From positions 41,158-105,157 of the forward strand of contig CBFIHZ010000009.1 of assembly GCA_965662545.1 (NCBI GenBank): 64,000 nucleotides of DNA, written 5' to 3'. The translations under genes and the position numbers were made by a program. The notes beneath the pieces were generated by a model. It saw nothing but the letters and a program-made list of their open reading frames with translations, did not search any database and was not told the origin of the DNA. The stretch comes from CPC320 sp002684375. GTDB lineage: Bacteria > Pseudomonadota > Alphaproteobacteria > Rhodobacterales > Rhodobacteraceae. Below, piece by piece: positions 44,042-53,316 of the stretch (the stretch's first letter is position 1; every line of letters starts with the position of its first letter).

Positions 44042-46678
44042 GTGCTCAGATTTATTTTCTCTGTATGCGGCGCGATTTTCAGCGCTGTCACCTTGGCCGT
44101 GATGATGATGGCTTTGACCATCGGAGCGGTGTTCTGGATGTATGGACGTGACCTGCCAAGCCATGCCTCTTTGGCGCAATATAAACCTGCCACGATTAGC
44201 CGAATTTATTCCACAGAAGGTAATATCATTGACGAATTTGCCAAACAGCGACGTTTGTTTACGGCGTCTGACAAAATCCCGGATCTGATAAAACAGGCAT
44301 TTATTTCCGCAGAAGACAAGAATTTCTATTCTCATAAAGGCTATGATGCACGTGGCATTCTGTCGGCGGCCATTGATGCTGTGCGTTCAAAGGGGCGCAA
44401 TGTGCGCGGTGCGTCTACGATCACCCAGCAGGTGATGAAGAATTTCCTGCTGTCGGGCGACCGGCGCGCCGAACGCAAGATCAAAGAGATCATTCTGGCG
44501 ACGCGGCTGGAGAATACTTTAAACAAAGAGCGTATTCTGGAGCTTTATCTGAACGAGATTTTTCTCGGGCAAAACTCCTATGGGGTGACGGCTGCGGCGC
44601 AAACCTATTTCAACAAAACGCTAGACGAATTGGTCCCGCACGAGGCCGCGTTTCTGGCCTCATTGCCGAAAGCGCCAAGCGATTTCCATCCGGTTCGGCG
44701 TAAAGAGCGGGTAACCAACCGACGCAATTTTGTGCTGAAGGAAATGTTTGAGAACGGTTATATTTCACAAGCGACCTATGAGGTAGAACGCAGCCTGCCA
44801 CTGCGCTCGGTGCAAAATGGCGATTTCGAAGGCTTTAAAGCTGCCCTGCCGCCGCGGGATTATTTTACCGATGAAATCCGGCGACAATTGAGCCGAGATT
44901 TTGGTGAGGGTGAGTTCTTTTCAGGCGGCTTTACAGTCCGTGCGACAATTGACCGACAGATGCAGCAGGTGGCAGCCAAGGCCCTACAACGCCAGTTAGA
45001 GGAGTATGACCGCGCCAGTGGTGTTTGGCGTGGCAGCGGCTTAACGATTGACCCCTCTGAGTTGAACGACGAAGCAAAGTGGCGCGCGGCGCTGGCGAAA
45101 ACTCAGATAAGTCGGGATGTGTTTTTAACACATAAATGGCGTCCTGCGGTTGTTTTGATGGTGAGCAAGCAGAACGCCCGTGTCGGCATCGAAGGTGTCG
45201 AAGAGGATGAAGACGGTCATTGGATTGTTGCCAAAGACGTCCGTTGGGCGGCCAAAAAGCGCGAAAATGGTAAAGTTGGACCCGCAGCGAAATCGGCGGG
45301 CGATCTTCTCAGCGTCGGGGATGTGGTTTTGGTGCGTAAGATGACCCGTGATGCCGACGGTAGTTTCCTGCGTTGGAGTTTGCGGCAAATTCCCGAAATC
45401 CAGGGTGCTTTTGTCGCGATGGATGTCAACAACGGCCGGGTGGTCGCGATGCAGGGTGGCTTTAGCTATCAGCATTCTGTTTTCAACCGTGCGACCCAGG
45501 CCAAGCGCCAGCCGGGGTCTAATTTCAAGCCCTTTGTCTATGCTGCTGCGTTGGACAGCGGCTATTCACCCGCCACGATTGTGATTGATGCGCCGATCGA
45601 AGTGAACACGCCTCAAGGGGTCTGGTCGCCAAAAAATTCGTCTACCAAGTTTTATGGTGCCACGCCGCTGCGAACCGGTATTGAGCAGTCGCGCAACCTG
45701 ATGACGGTGCGGTTGGCGCGTGAAATGGGGTTGGATCTGATTGCGGATTACGCCGAGAGATTTGGCGTCTACGATCACATGGACCGGTTTCTTGCCAATG
45801 CGTTGGGGGCGCAGGAAACCACGCTTTACCGTGTGGTATCCGCCTACGCGATGTTTGCAAATGGTGGAGAGCGGGTACAGCCTACTTTGATTGACCGGGT
45901 GCAGGATCGGTATGGCAACACAGTTTACCGGCATGACCAGCGACGGTGCCTTGACTGTGGGGATGCCCGTCTGGGTGAGATGTTGGGGCCGCAGATCGTA
46001 TCGGATCGGGAAAGGGTGATGGATGCAATTACCGCCTATCAACTGACTTCGATGATGGAAGGCACGATCACGCGGGGCACGGCGCAGGGGGTAATTGACC
46101 TATCGGTACCGGTGGCGGGAAAAACTGGCACCACCAATGATGCGCGCGACGTCTGGTTTACCGGCTTTACCTCAAATATTGTTGCCGGGTGTTATATCGG
46201 ATATGACCAGCCTCGGTCTTTGGCCAAGGGGTCTTACGGTGGCAGCATGTGCGGACCCGTATTTCAGACTTTTATGACTGAGGCGATCGAAGTGTTTGGT
46301 GGTGGCGATTTCAAGGTACCTGAAGGGGGCACCTTCATAAATATTGATCGCTTTAACGGCGCCCGTCTGGCCGATGATGCCGAGGGGGATAACGTGGTTG
46401 CGGAATTTTTTCGCGATGGGGAGGATCCGATTTTTGGTGTGGCCTTTGATGGCGGGTTTGCCATGGGCGGCGATTTTGAAGTGGGCGTGATGGATGAAGG
46501 TTTGGGGTTGTTGACAGACGCAGACGATCCGGAGGCGCCGCCAACTTCTGCGCCACAAGTGTCTGTTCCCCTAAACGATCCCGAGGGAGCGACGGGGGCT
46601 GATCCCGAAACCGAACTTGACCAGCGGCTTGAGCCGAAGGCCAGTTTTGGCTCAATGAGCTCGGGTGGGCTGTACTGA
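44042..46678 (+). CDS. mrcA: Penicillin-binding protein 1A
   Basis: The 878-residue bifunctional peptidoglycan synthase has a cytoplasmic/membrane anchor (about 6-32) and a glycosyltransferase domain with FISAEDKNFYSHKG (Glu91), GASTITQQVMKNFLL and LELYLNEIFLGQNSYGVTAA. An OB-like insert of about 100 residues with an acidic stretch (GVEEDEDGHW) follows. The transpeptidase domain has the active serine in PGSNFKPF (Ser493, Lys496), SRN, and KTGTT (694-696). The C-terminal tail is acidic and low in complexity. The start is a GTG. prfB follows after 66 bp. Confidence 0.94.
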   Translation: MLRFIFSVCGAIFSAVTLAVMMMALTIGAVFWMYGRDLPSHASLAQYKPATISRIYSTEGNIIDEFAKQRRLFTASDKIPDLIKQAFISAEDKNFYSHKGYDARGILSAAIDAVRSKGRNVRGASTITQQVMKNFLLSGDRRAERKIKEIILATRLENTLNKERILELYLNEIFLGQNSYGVTAAAQTYFNKTLDELVPHEAAFLASLPKAPSDFHPVRRKERVTNRRNFVLKEMFENGYISQATYEVERSLPLRSVQNGDFEGFKAALPPRDYFTDEIRRQLSRDFGEGEFFSGGFTVRATIDRQMQQVAAKALQRQLEEYDRASGVWRGSGLTIDPSELNDEAKWRAALAKTQISRDVFLTHKWRPAVVLMVSKQNARVGIEGVEEDEDGHWIVAKDVRWAAKKRENGKVGPAAKSAGDLLSVGDVVLVRKMTRDADGSFLRWSLRQIPEIQGAFVAMDVNNGRVVAMQGGFSYQHSVFNRATQAKRQPGSNFKPFVYAAALDSGYSPATIVIDAPIEVNTPQGVWSPKNSSTKFYGATPLRTGIEQSRNLMTVRLAREMGLDLIADYAERFGVYDHMDRFLANALGAQETTLYRVVSAYAMFANGGERVQPTLIDRVQDRYGNTVYRHDQRRCLDCGDARLGEMLGPQIVSDRERVMDAITAYQLTSMMEGTITRGTAQGVIDLSVPVAGKTGTTNDARDVWFTGFTSNIVAGCYIGYDQPRSLAKGSYGGSMCGPVFQTFMTEAIEVFGGGDFKVPEGGTFINIDRFNGARLADDAEGDNVVAEFFRDGEDPIFGVAFDGGFAMGGDFEVGVMDEGLGLLTDADDPEAPPTSAPQVSVPLNDPEGATGADPETELDQRLEPKASFGSMSSGGLY

Positions 46679-46744
46679 CCTTGTCGAGACCGCGCGGCTG
46701 GTTTATCACCGCGTCATGACATTTGAACGATCAAGGACCATCTG

Positions 46745-47872
46745 ATGCGCGCAGATCTGCAAAACACCATCGCAGAGATTGAAAAATCTTTGCTTCTGTT
46801 GGGTCAGCGAATGGATTGGGACACTGCCGAGCATCGGCTCGAAGAGTTTAACGCCCGTGTCGAGGATCCCGATCTGTGGAGTGATGCGGCAAAAGCCCAA
46901 AAATTAATGCGTGAGCGGCAGGTTCTGGTTGATGCGATGGCCACGCATAAATCTATCAAGCAAGACTTGTCTGACACGGTCGAACTGATTGAATTGGGCG
47001 AGATGGAGGGCGATGAAGAGGTTGTCGCCGAAGCCGAAGAAAGCCTGATGGCACTGGCCTTGACTGCGGCTGAAAAAGAACTTGAGGCCTTGCTCAACGG
47101 CGAGGCTGACAGCAATGATACGTTTCTTGAGATCCATTCGGGGGCCGGGGGCACCGAGAGCTGTGACTGGGCTGCTATGCTGGCGCGGATGTATGTGCGC
47201 TGGGCCGAAAAGCGCGGCTATAACGTAGACATGCAATCCGAGACCCCGGGTGAAGAGGCGGGGACCAAGTCCGTCACTTATAAAATCAGTGGTTTGAATG
47301 CTTACGGGTGGCTGAAATCAGAAAGTGGTGTGCACCGGTTGGTGCGCATTTCACCGTTTGACAGTGCCGCCAAGCGCCACACTTCGTTTTGCTCGGTTTG
47401 GATTTATCCAGTGGTCGATGATAATATCGAGGTCGAGGTTAACCCCGCCGATATCCGGATTGATACCTACCGTTCCTCTGGGGCTGGGGGACAGCACGTC
47501 AACACCACTGATTCTGCAGTGCGCATCACCCACCACCCCACTGGCATCGTGGTGACAAGTTCGGAAAAATCCCAACACCAGAACCGTGACATCGCCATGA
47601 AAGCGCTGAAATCGCGGCTTTATCAAATGGAGTTGGACCGGCGCAACGCCGCCATCAATGACGCCCATGAAAGCAAGGGGGATGCCGGCTGGGGCAATCA
47701 GATCCGATCCTATGTGCTGCAGCCTTATCAGATGGTCAAGGACCTGCGCACCGGGCATGAGACCTCTGACACCAAAGGTGTCTTGGACGGTGATTTGGAT
47801 GCGTTTATGGCGGCGACACTGGCCCAAGACGTTTCGGGGAAATCCCGTGCTGAGGCCAGAGCAGAAGACTGA
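46745..47872 (+). CDS. prfB: Peptide chain release factor 2
   Basis: The 375-residue factor ends translation at UGA and UAA. The stop-recognition tripeptide SPF is at 203-205 and the catalytic GGQ at 248-250 in SSGAGGQHVNTTDSA. The gene reads through in a single frame from MRADLQNTIAEIEKSL, so it lacks the programmed +1 frameshift that autoregulates RF2 in many bacteria. Confidence 0.95.
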   Translation: MRADLQNTIAEIEKSLLLLGQRMDWDTAEHRLEEFNARVEDPDLWSDAAKAQKLMRERQVLVDAMATHKSIKQDLSDTVELIELGEMEGDEEVVAEAEESLMALALTAAEKELEALLNGEADSNDTFLEIHSGAGGTESCDWAAMLARMYVRWAEKRGYNVDMQSETPGEEAGTKSVTYKISGLNAYGWLKSESGVHRLVRISPFDSAAKRHTSFCSVWIYPVVDDNIEVEVNPADIRIDTYRSSGAGGQHVNTTDSAVRITHHPTGIVVTSSEKSQHQNRDIAMKALKSRLYQMELDRRNAAINDAHESKGDAGWGNQIRSYVLQPYQMVKDLRTGHETSDTKGVLDGDLDAFMAATLAQDVSGKSRAEARAED

Positions 47873-48099
47873 TAAATACGCGTGGCTCAGCGTATCTGTC
47901 TGATCTGCAATTTTACCTCTCAGGCCTTGGAGTTAAATCTCTGTAAGGCCGCGTGAGGCACTCCCCATAAATTTTTGCCACGGGGTGCTTCCACGGCCCC
48001 TGCGGACCTTTTATGAAAATTTTCTAAGCGCTGGTATCCGTTGTCAGTTGATAGTCTTTTTGACGGTTTGTTAGGACAGGACTTGTAGGGACGGCTCAG

Positions 48100-49614
48100 T
48101 TAATCCCTTTTTGCTGCGCGCGCCGCTTGCAAACGTGCGCGATAACTTGGCAGGACAACAAGAACTGCTGCGATAAACAACAAGCCCATCGTCATGGGGC
48201 GTGCCACTATAAAGTTGATACCATCATAAAGCTGCATCGATCTGGCAAAGTTGTCTTCCATCATCCGGCCGAGAATAAACCCGATTAACAGCGGCGCCAG
48301 AGGATATTTGGCAAATCGTAGCACCGTTGCACAGACCCCAAAGCCCACGAGGATCAAAAGTTCAGTTGCGTTGTTTTGGCCGATATAGGCGCCCATTAAG
48401 GTGAAAAACAGGATGAACGGAATCAAATAGTTACGCGGCACCAAGAGCACTTTGGCAATATAGGGGATCAGAGGCAGGTTCAGTACCAGCAAAATCAGAT
48501 TGCCAAGATACATCGAGATAATCACTGACCAGAAAATCTGTGGTTGATCGACCATCAAACGTGGCCCCGGTGATACGTTCAGCGCAATCAGCGCCCCGAG
48601 CAATATCGCCGTTGTTCCCGATCCGGGTATGCCCAGTGTTAAAAGTGGCACAAAAGATCCGGTACAAGCCGCGTTATTGGCGCTTTCCGGTGCGGCCAGC
48701 CCTTTCAGCGATCCCTTGCCAAACTGTGATTGCTCGTCTTTTGGCGCGATATTGCGTTCGACGGCATAGCCGAGAAAACTGGCTATGGTCGCCCCGGCGC
48801 CTGGCAGAACACCGATCAAAAATCCCTGGATTGACTGGCGACCGATCACTGGTGCAATGGCGCGGGCTTCACTGTGGGTTATACGCAGATCTTTGATCTC
48901 GCCACTGCTGCCGCTGTCACCGGATTTTGACCGCGTTGGATCCAGAACCAGATAGAGCGCTTCGGGCAGAGCAAACATTGCCATCGCCAGAGTGATAAAG
49001 CCAAAACCTGATTGTAAATCCATAATTCCCATAGTGAAACGCGGCAGGTTGAACATCGCACCTTCGCCCACAGTGGCCATAATAAGACCTAAAATGGTCA
49101 TTAGGGCAGCTTTGCCCACTTGTCCGGTACCAGCAAAAGCTGCAATTGCCGACAGGCCGACGACCATCAGGGCAAAATATTCTGCAGAGTGGAACAGCAA
49201 GGCCACCGAGGCCAGCATCGGGGCAAAGATCATTAATAAAACAGCCCCGATGGTGCCGCCACAAAAGGATGCAATTGCGGCCACGGTCAGGGCTTTGCCA
49301 GCTTTGCCCTGTCGCGCCAGAGGATAGCCGTCAAAGCTGGTGGCGACGGTTGAGGCTACACCCGGCGCATTGATCAAAATTGACGAGGTAGAGCCGCCAA
49401 AAATTGCTCCATAATAAACTCCCGCCAGTAAAATCAGAGCGGTGGACGGGTCCCCAATAGAAATCGCCACCGGGATCATGATGGCAATGATCGACATCGG
49501 ACCAAGCCCGGGCAGCATCCCAATAAACGTCCCGATCAGGCAGCCACCGACCACCATCAGAAGATTGGTTATAGAAAACGCCGTCGACAGGCCGATCATA
49601 AATCCTTCGATCAT
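48100..49614 (-). CDS. tctA: Tripartite tricarboxylate transporter large permease TctA
   Basis: The 504-residue protein has about eleven helices and the TctA blocks IGTFIGMLPGLGPMSIIAIM, GAIFGGSTSSILINAPG, ATSFDGYPLARQGKAGKALT and SFVPLLTLGIPGSGTTAILL. With TctB it forms the sodium-driven membrane unit for a carboxylate. It follows tctB by only four bases and is the last gene of tctCBA. The divergent TctDE system is its likely regulator. Citrate-type acids are the classic cargo, but many members take other acids. Confidence 0.93.
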   Translation of the reverse strand: MIEGFMIGLSTAFSITNLLMVVGGCLIGTFIGMLPGLGPMSIIAIMIPVAISIGDPSTALILLAGVYYGAIFGGSTSSILINAPGVASTVATSFDGYPLARQGKAGKALTVAAIASFCGGTIGAVLLMIFAPMLASVALLFHSAEYFALMVVGLSAIAAFAGTGQVGKAALMTILGLIMATVGEGAMFNLPRFTMGIMDLQSGFGFITLAMAMFALPEALYLVLDPTRSKSGDSGSSGEIKDLRITHSEARAIAPVIGRQSIQGFLIGVLPGAGATIASFLGYAVERNIAPKDEQSQFGKGSLKGLAAPESANNAACTGSFVPLLTLGIPGSGTTAILLGALIALNVSPGPRLMVDQPQIFWSVIISMYLGNLILLVLNLPLIPYIAKVLLVPRNYLIPFILFFTLMGAYIGQNNATELLILVGFGVCATVLRFAKYPLAPLLIGFILGRMMEDNFARSMQLYDGINFIVARPMTMGLLFIAAVLVVLPSYRARLQAARAAKRD

Positions 49615-49618
49615 GCGC

Positions 49619-50110
49619 TTATCCTATTCCCAGAAAAAAAGGCCACGGGCGTAGAAAAATTCCCAAAACAACCTGTACCAAATACCAAACAGACCCAGCA
49701 GCCAGAACGGCGATCGGGATCAGGTATTGAAACTTCCGCTCGCCCAAAACTACGGCCCCAAGGATCAAAAATCCGGTTGTCGAAAATAAAAACCCGGCTG
49801 GGCGTAGCAAGACAGCATAGGCGACCATCAGGCTCAAAAGTGCCAGTGCTTGCCCGGTTTTATACTGACCTAAAGCCCGATAATTGATATCGCCCTCGGC
49901 CGGGGTTTGGTCAGATTTCTCAAGTCCGAGCAAGATTGCTGCAGAGACCATGATGCCCATCACCGCCAACAGTTTTGGGAAGGTGCTTGGCCAAACCGGG
50001 TTACGCTGCATAAATGGCGGCAGGCCTAAATCCATGATAAAAAATGCTTGATAGCCATAACACAGACAGATCAGCAAAATTATGAGCGCGATCCAACGAT
50101 CCAGCGTCAT
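49619..50110 (-). CDS. tctB: Tripartite tricarboxylate transporter small subunit TctB
   Basis: The 163-residue protein has four helices, opening MTLDRWIALIILLICLCYGY and ending with the conserved AGSVWYLVQVVLGIFLRPWP region. It is preceded by AGGAGAT. A stable hairpin lies between it and tctC. Confidence 0.88.
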   Translation of the reverse strand: MTLDRWIALIILLICLCYGYQAFFIMDLGLPPFMQRNPVWPSTFPKLLAVMGIMVSAAILLGLEKSDQTPAEGDINYRALGQYKTGQALALLSLMVAYAVLLRPAGFLFSTTGFLILGAVVLGERKFQYLIPIAVLAAGSVWYLVQVVLGIFLRPWPFFLGIG

Positions 50111-50131
50111 CGGGATCTCCTTTCAGAGAAG

Positions 50132-50158
50132 TTGCACCCGGCCTAAGGCCGGATGCAA
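50132..50158 (-). terminator. Stable hairpin between tctC and tctB
   Basis: TTGCATCCGGCC pairs with GGCCGGGTGCAA (12 bp, one T-G pair) around a three-base loop on the minus strand, followed by CTTCT. It sits between the binding protein gene and the membrane genes, in the same place as the hairpin of dctPQM, and probably raises tctC message relative to tctBA. Confidence 0.65.
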
Positions 50159-50175
50159 TTAGGTCGGTCAAAGGC

Positions 50176-51162
50176 TCAAAGGAAGCCCAGTTTTTTCATC
50201 AGATCGCCGATCACCTGTTCTTGGTTTTCGAGGAATGATTGGAAATCGGCACCAGGGTTGTGGATGTTGACCCAGCCGTTGCGCGCGCGTACGGCTTCCC
50301 ACTCGGGGGTCTCATACATTTTTGCAATCGCATCCTGATAAGCTGCCAGTTTGTCTGCAGGCAGACCGGGGGCTCCAAAGAACCCGCGCCAGTTGACAAA
50401 ATTTGCGTCAATACCTTGCTCTTTCATGGTCGGTGCGTCGCCAAAGGCATCCACCCGTGCGTCCGAGGTCACACCGATGATTTTGACTTCACCGGCCTTG
50501 GCCATATCGACCGCTTCGGAAAACCCTGTTGATAGAGCCTTGATCTCACCAGACAACAGAGCAGCCATCGCTGGTCCGCCAGTATCATAGGGGATATATT
50601 TTACAGCTGTCGGATCTGCACCGGCCGCCTGCATCACCATTGCGGCAACCAGATGATCCATACCGCCGGGGACCGAACCACCGCCAATGGCTGTGCCGGA
50701 CATGTCGCTGTTATAGGCCGCAACCAAATCCGTCATCGAATTGATCGGGCTGTCTTTATGAACCACGAGGGCTGCATAATCCCCAATTGTGCCAGACACC
50801 AACGTCAGATCACGAAAATTATGTGGAAACACGCCGGTCAGTGACCGGATGACAATTGGTGTCGAGTTGACCATTAATGTGCCGTGTTGGCTGTCAGCAT
50901 TTTCGATCATATAGCCGATTGCCTTGCCGCCGCCGCCGCCGGACATATTCTCATAAGAGGCAGAACCGACAAGACCCGCCTTGGTCAAGGCTTCGCCTGT
51001 GCCGCGCGCCGTACCATCCCAACCGCCACCGGCGCCGCCTGGAATCAAAAAGTGAATGCTGTTCACGACCTCATGGCCACCGGCGAAACCCGCCGTGCCC
51101 AAGCTCAGAGATGCCGCCGCCGCCATCAACATGGTCCGCCGGCCAAGATTAAAACCTGTCAT
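50176..51162 (-). CDS. tctC: Tripartite tricarboxylate transporter binding protein TctC
   Basis: The 328-residue periplasmic receptor begins MTGFNLGRRTMLMAAAASLS, a signal with twin arginines (GRRTML), so Tat export is possible. It has the TTT receptor motifs HFLIPGGAGGGWDGTARGTG and ENMSGGGGGKAIGYM, AIGGGSVPGGMDH, and KYIPYDTGGPAMAALLSGEI, which hold the ligand carboxylates. The ATG at 51162 has GGGAGG ahead; the frame to 51294 would put the signal inside. Confidence 0.9.
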   Translation of the reverse strand: MTGFNLGRRTMLMAAAASLSLGTAGFAGGHEVVNSIHFLIPGGAGGGWDGTARGTGEALTKAGLVGSASYENMSGGGGGKAIGYMIENADSQHGTLMVNSTPIVIRSLTGVFPHNFRDLTLVSGTIGDYAALVVHKDSPINSMTDLVAAYNSDMSGTAIGGGSVPGGMDHLVAAMVMQAAGADPTAVKYIPYDTGGPAMAALLSGEIKALSTGFSEAVDMAKAGEVKIIGVTSDARVDAFGDAPTMKEQGIDANFVNWRGFFGAPGLPADKLAAYQDAIAKMYETPEWEAVRARNGWVNIHNPGADFQSFLENQEQVIGDLMKKLGFL

Positions 51163-51179
51163 ATTATCCTCCCATTTGA

Positions 51180-51203
51180 CATGGACGCGGATTCGCGCCC
51201 ATG
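51180..51203 (-). promoter_or_regulatory. Dyad in the tctC-tctD intergenic region
   Basis: CATGGACGCG-N4-CGCGCCCATG, ten-base arms with one mismatch, lies between the divergent tctC and tctD genes, 18 bases before the tctC start. A smaller TGACA-N6-TGTCA lies near 51226-51241. These are candidate sites for TctD or for hairpins in the tctC leader. Confidence 0.4.
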
Positions 51204-51268
51204 AGGTGGTACAAAACACAACAACCTGACACAGACCTGTCACGCCCCATAATCGGAGCATCACGCAC

Positions 51269-51934
51269 ATGCGGTTTCTTTTGGTAGAAGACAATGAGCA
51301 ACTGGCGAAGGCGATCTGTGATAGGTTGTCTTTGGATAGTCATATCGTTGACCATGCGAGCAATTTATCCCTTGCATCAGATTACGTGGCGACCACATCT
51401 TATGACATGATATTACTGGATATTATGTTGCCTGACGGGGATGGCCGACGGTTTTTACGGCGCTATCGTGCCAGTGCCGGAAAAACACCTGTGATTGTTT
51501 TAACCGCGCGCTCCGAGGTGTCTGATCGGGTGGGTGTTTTGGACTTGGGGGCGGATGATTATATCACCAAACCGTTTGATTTTTCCGAATTAGAGGCCCG
51601 ATGCCGGGCTGTTTTACGCCGTCAGGGTGGGGGTGCGAGCAATTGTAAGCGATTCGGAAATGTGGAATTTGACGCTTTGGCGGGCACCGTCACTTTGAAC
51701 GGCGCCGCCACGGCCCTGCGCAATAAGGAACTGCGGTTGCTAGAGGTTTTCTTTAACGCTCCGGAACAAATTTTTTCGAAATCCAAGCTGGTGGACCGAT
51801 TATTTTCCTATAACGAAGACGTGTCGGAAAACGCAATCGAGGTCTATGTTGCCCGATTGCGCAAGCATATCGAAGACAGCAATGTGCGGATCATAACAGT
51901 GCGAGGGCTGGGTTATCGGCTAAGCCTCGCATGA
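51269..51934 (+). CDS. tctD: Response regulator TctD (OmpR family)
   Basis: The 221-residue regulator has a receiver domain with acidic pocket VEDNE, phospho-acceptor Asp51 in ILLDIMLPDGDG and Lys101 in YITKPFDF, followed by an OmpR-type winged helix (LRNKELRLLEVFFNAPEQIF, then SENAIEVYVARLRKHIED). It is divergent from tctCBA and overlaps tctE by four bases, the arrangement of tricarboxylate-sensing TctDE pairs. Confidence 0.9.
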   Translation: MRFLLVEDNEQLAKAICDRLSLDSHIVDHASNLSLASDYVATTSYDMILLDIMLPDGDGRRFLRRYRASAGKTPVIVLTARSEVSDRVGVLDLGADDYITKPFDFSELEARCRAVLRRQGGGASNCKRFGNVEFDALAGTVTLNGAATALRNKELRLLEVFFNAPEQIFSKSKLVDRLFSYNEDVSENAIEVYVARLRKHIEDSNVRIITVRGLGYRLSLA

Positions 51935-53316
51935 GTGCCGAACTCAAGGCCGCAGGATCGATCCGTCGACGACTTTCTCTGCAATTACTGAGCAACGCCG
52001 CCCTTTTGACACTTCTGTTGGTTTTTATAGTCCGAAGTTTTGCCCAACAGTTGGCCGAGCAGTCGCAAGATAACATTCTGATGGCATCGGTGACATCGAT
52101 ACTAGATGCTTCGGCAATTCAACAAGGTGAACTTACCGTTGATATTCCCTATTCGGCGTTTTCCATGCTGAGCAACCTCAGCGATGATCGGGTTTTTTAC
52201 CGTATTGATAAAAATGGTGTTTTTCTGACCGGATATGCAGACCTGCCGAACCCTACATCAATCCAAAATACTGGCAGTCCGATATTCAGTACGCAGACTT
52301 ATCAAGATCGGGAAATCCGAGTGGTCACCGCCTCGAGGCGGCTGGCCTTGGAGAACCAGCCGATTGAATTGCGGGTCTCGGTGGCCCAAACCCGCAATGG
52401 TCAGGATCAGACGCTGGAGGAAATCTCACGTATGGCCATGGTGTTCGGAGGCGGTTTTTTTGCTATTTCGGCAGTACTCGCATTGGTCTCAGCACAATCC
52501 ACCGTTGGGCCGCTCAGGCGGTTGGCAGGCGCGGTGTCACGACGGGGTCCAAGGGATTTGCGCCCCGTCACCGACAGAGTTCCCGCTGAAATGGTGCCGC
52601 TGGTAAAATCGCTTAACCAGTTTATCGAACGGCTGAAAACATCCCTGACCCGATCCGAGGATTTTATTGCAGAAGCGGCACATCGGGTACGGACACCGCT
52701 GGCCACAGTGCGGGCGCAGGCCGAAATTACCCTTCGCCGGGTTGAAAAAGATGAAAACCGCGCCTCACTGAAAGAAATGATCCGAGCGATAGATGACAGC
52801 TCTCGGGCAGCAGGCCAGCTTTTGGATCATGCGATGGTTACTTTTCGCACGGATCACCTTGAACAGAGCCAGATTAATCTGGCCGCTTTGGTCGGTGAGA
52901 CCGCAGACCGGCTGAAAGCGGTGGCTGAATTAAAAGACATTGAGCTCACGTATAATGAGACTGGCCCTGCGCAAATTTTGGGTGATGCCATTTTGATCCA
53001 GAACGCCGTACGCAATTTGTTGGACAACGCGATTAAATACTCGCCAATGGATAGCCGAGTTACAGTTGAATTGGTCTATCAGACAACTTCGGTGACCTTG
53101 TCGTTCCACGATCAGGGGCTTGGATTTCCACAAAGTGGCGCTGCGGGACTGACCAAGCGGTTTGCCCGAGGCGCTAATGTCACAGGAATCGTTGGGTCTG
53201 GCCTTGGTCTGACCATCGTAGACGAGGTGGTGCGCGCCCATGGCGGTGATCTTAAAATTGTAAACAATCCAGATGGAGTCGGCGCATGCGTCTCGATATC
53301 GTTTCCCTTGTCCTAG
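51931..53316 (+). CDS. tctE: Sensor histidine kinase TctE
   Basis: The 461-residue kinase has two membrane helices (about 18-38 and 167-188) around a periplasmic sensor domain of about 130 residues of the 2CSK_N type. A HAMP-like linker follows, then the H box IAEAAHRVRTPLATV (His251) and an HATPase domain with RNLLDNAIKYSP, DQGLGFP and GSGLGLTIV. It should phosphorylate TctD. Its last 31 bases overlap the next gene. Confidence 0.9.
   Translation: MSAELKAAGSIRRRLSLQLLSNAALLTLLLVFIVRSFAQQLAEQSQDNILMASVTSILDASAIQQGELTVDIPYSAFSMLSNLSDDRVFYRIDKNGVFLTGYADLPNPTSIQNTGSPIFSTQTYQDREIRVVTASRRLALENQPIELRVSVAQTRNGQDQTLEEISRMAMVFGGGFFAISAVLALVSAQSTVGPLRRLAGAVSRRGPRDLRPVTDRVPAEMVPLVKSLNQFIERLKTSLTRSEDFIAEAAHRVRTPLATVRAQAEITLRRVEKDENRASLKEMIRAIDDSSRAAGQLLDHAMVTFRTDHLEQSQINLAALVGETADRLKAVAELKDIELTYNETGPAQILGDAILIQNAVRNLLDNAIKYSPMDSRVTVELVYQTTSVTLSFHDQGLGFPQSGAAGLTKRFARGANVTGIVGSGLGLTIVDEVVRAHGGDLKIVNNPDGVGACVSISFPLS

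Noticed and set aside
46745..47872. Programmed frameshift in prfB
   Set aside because: The gene is open in one frame from a normal start; no in-frame early TGA with slippery site was found.
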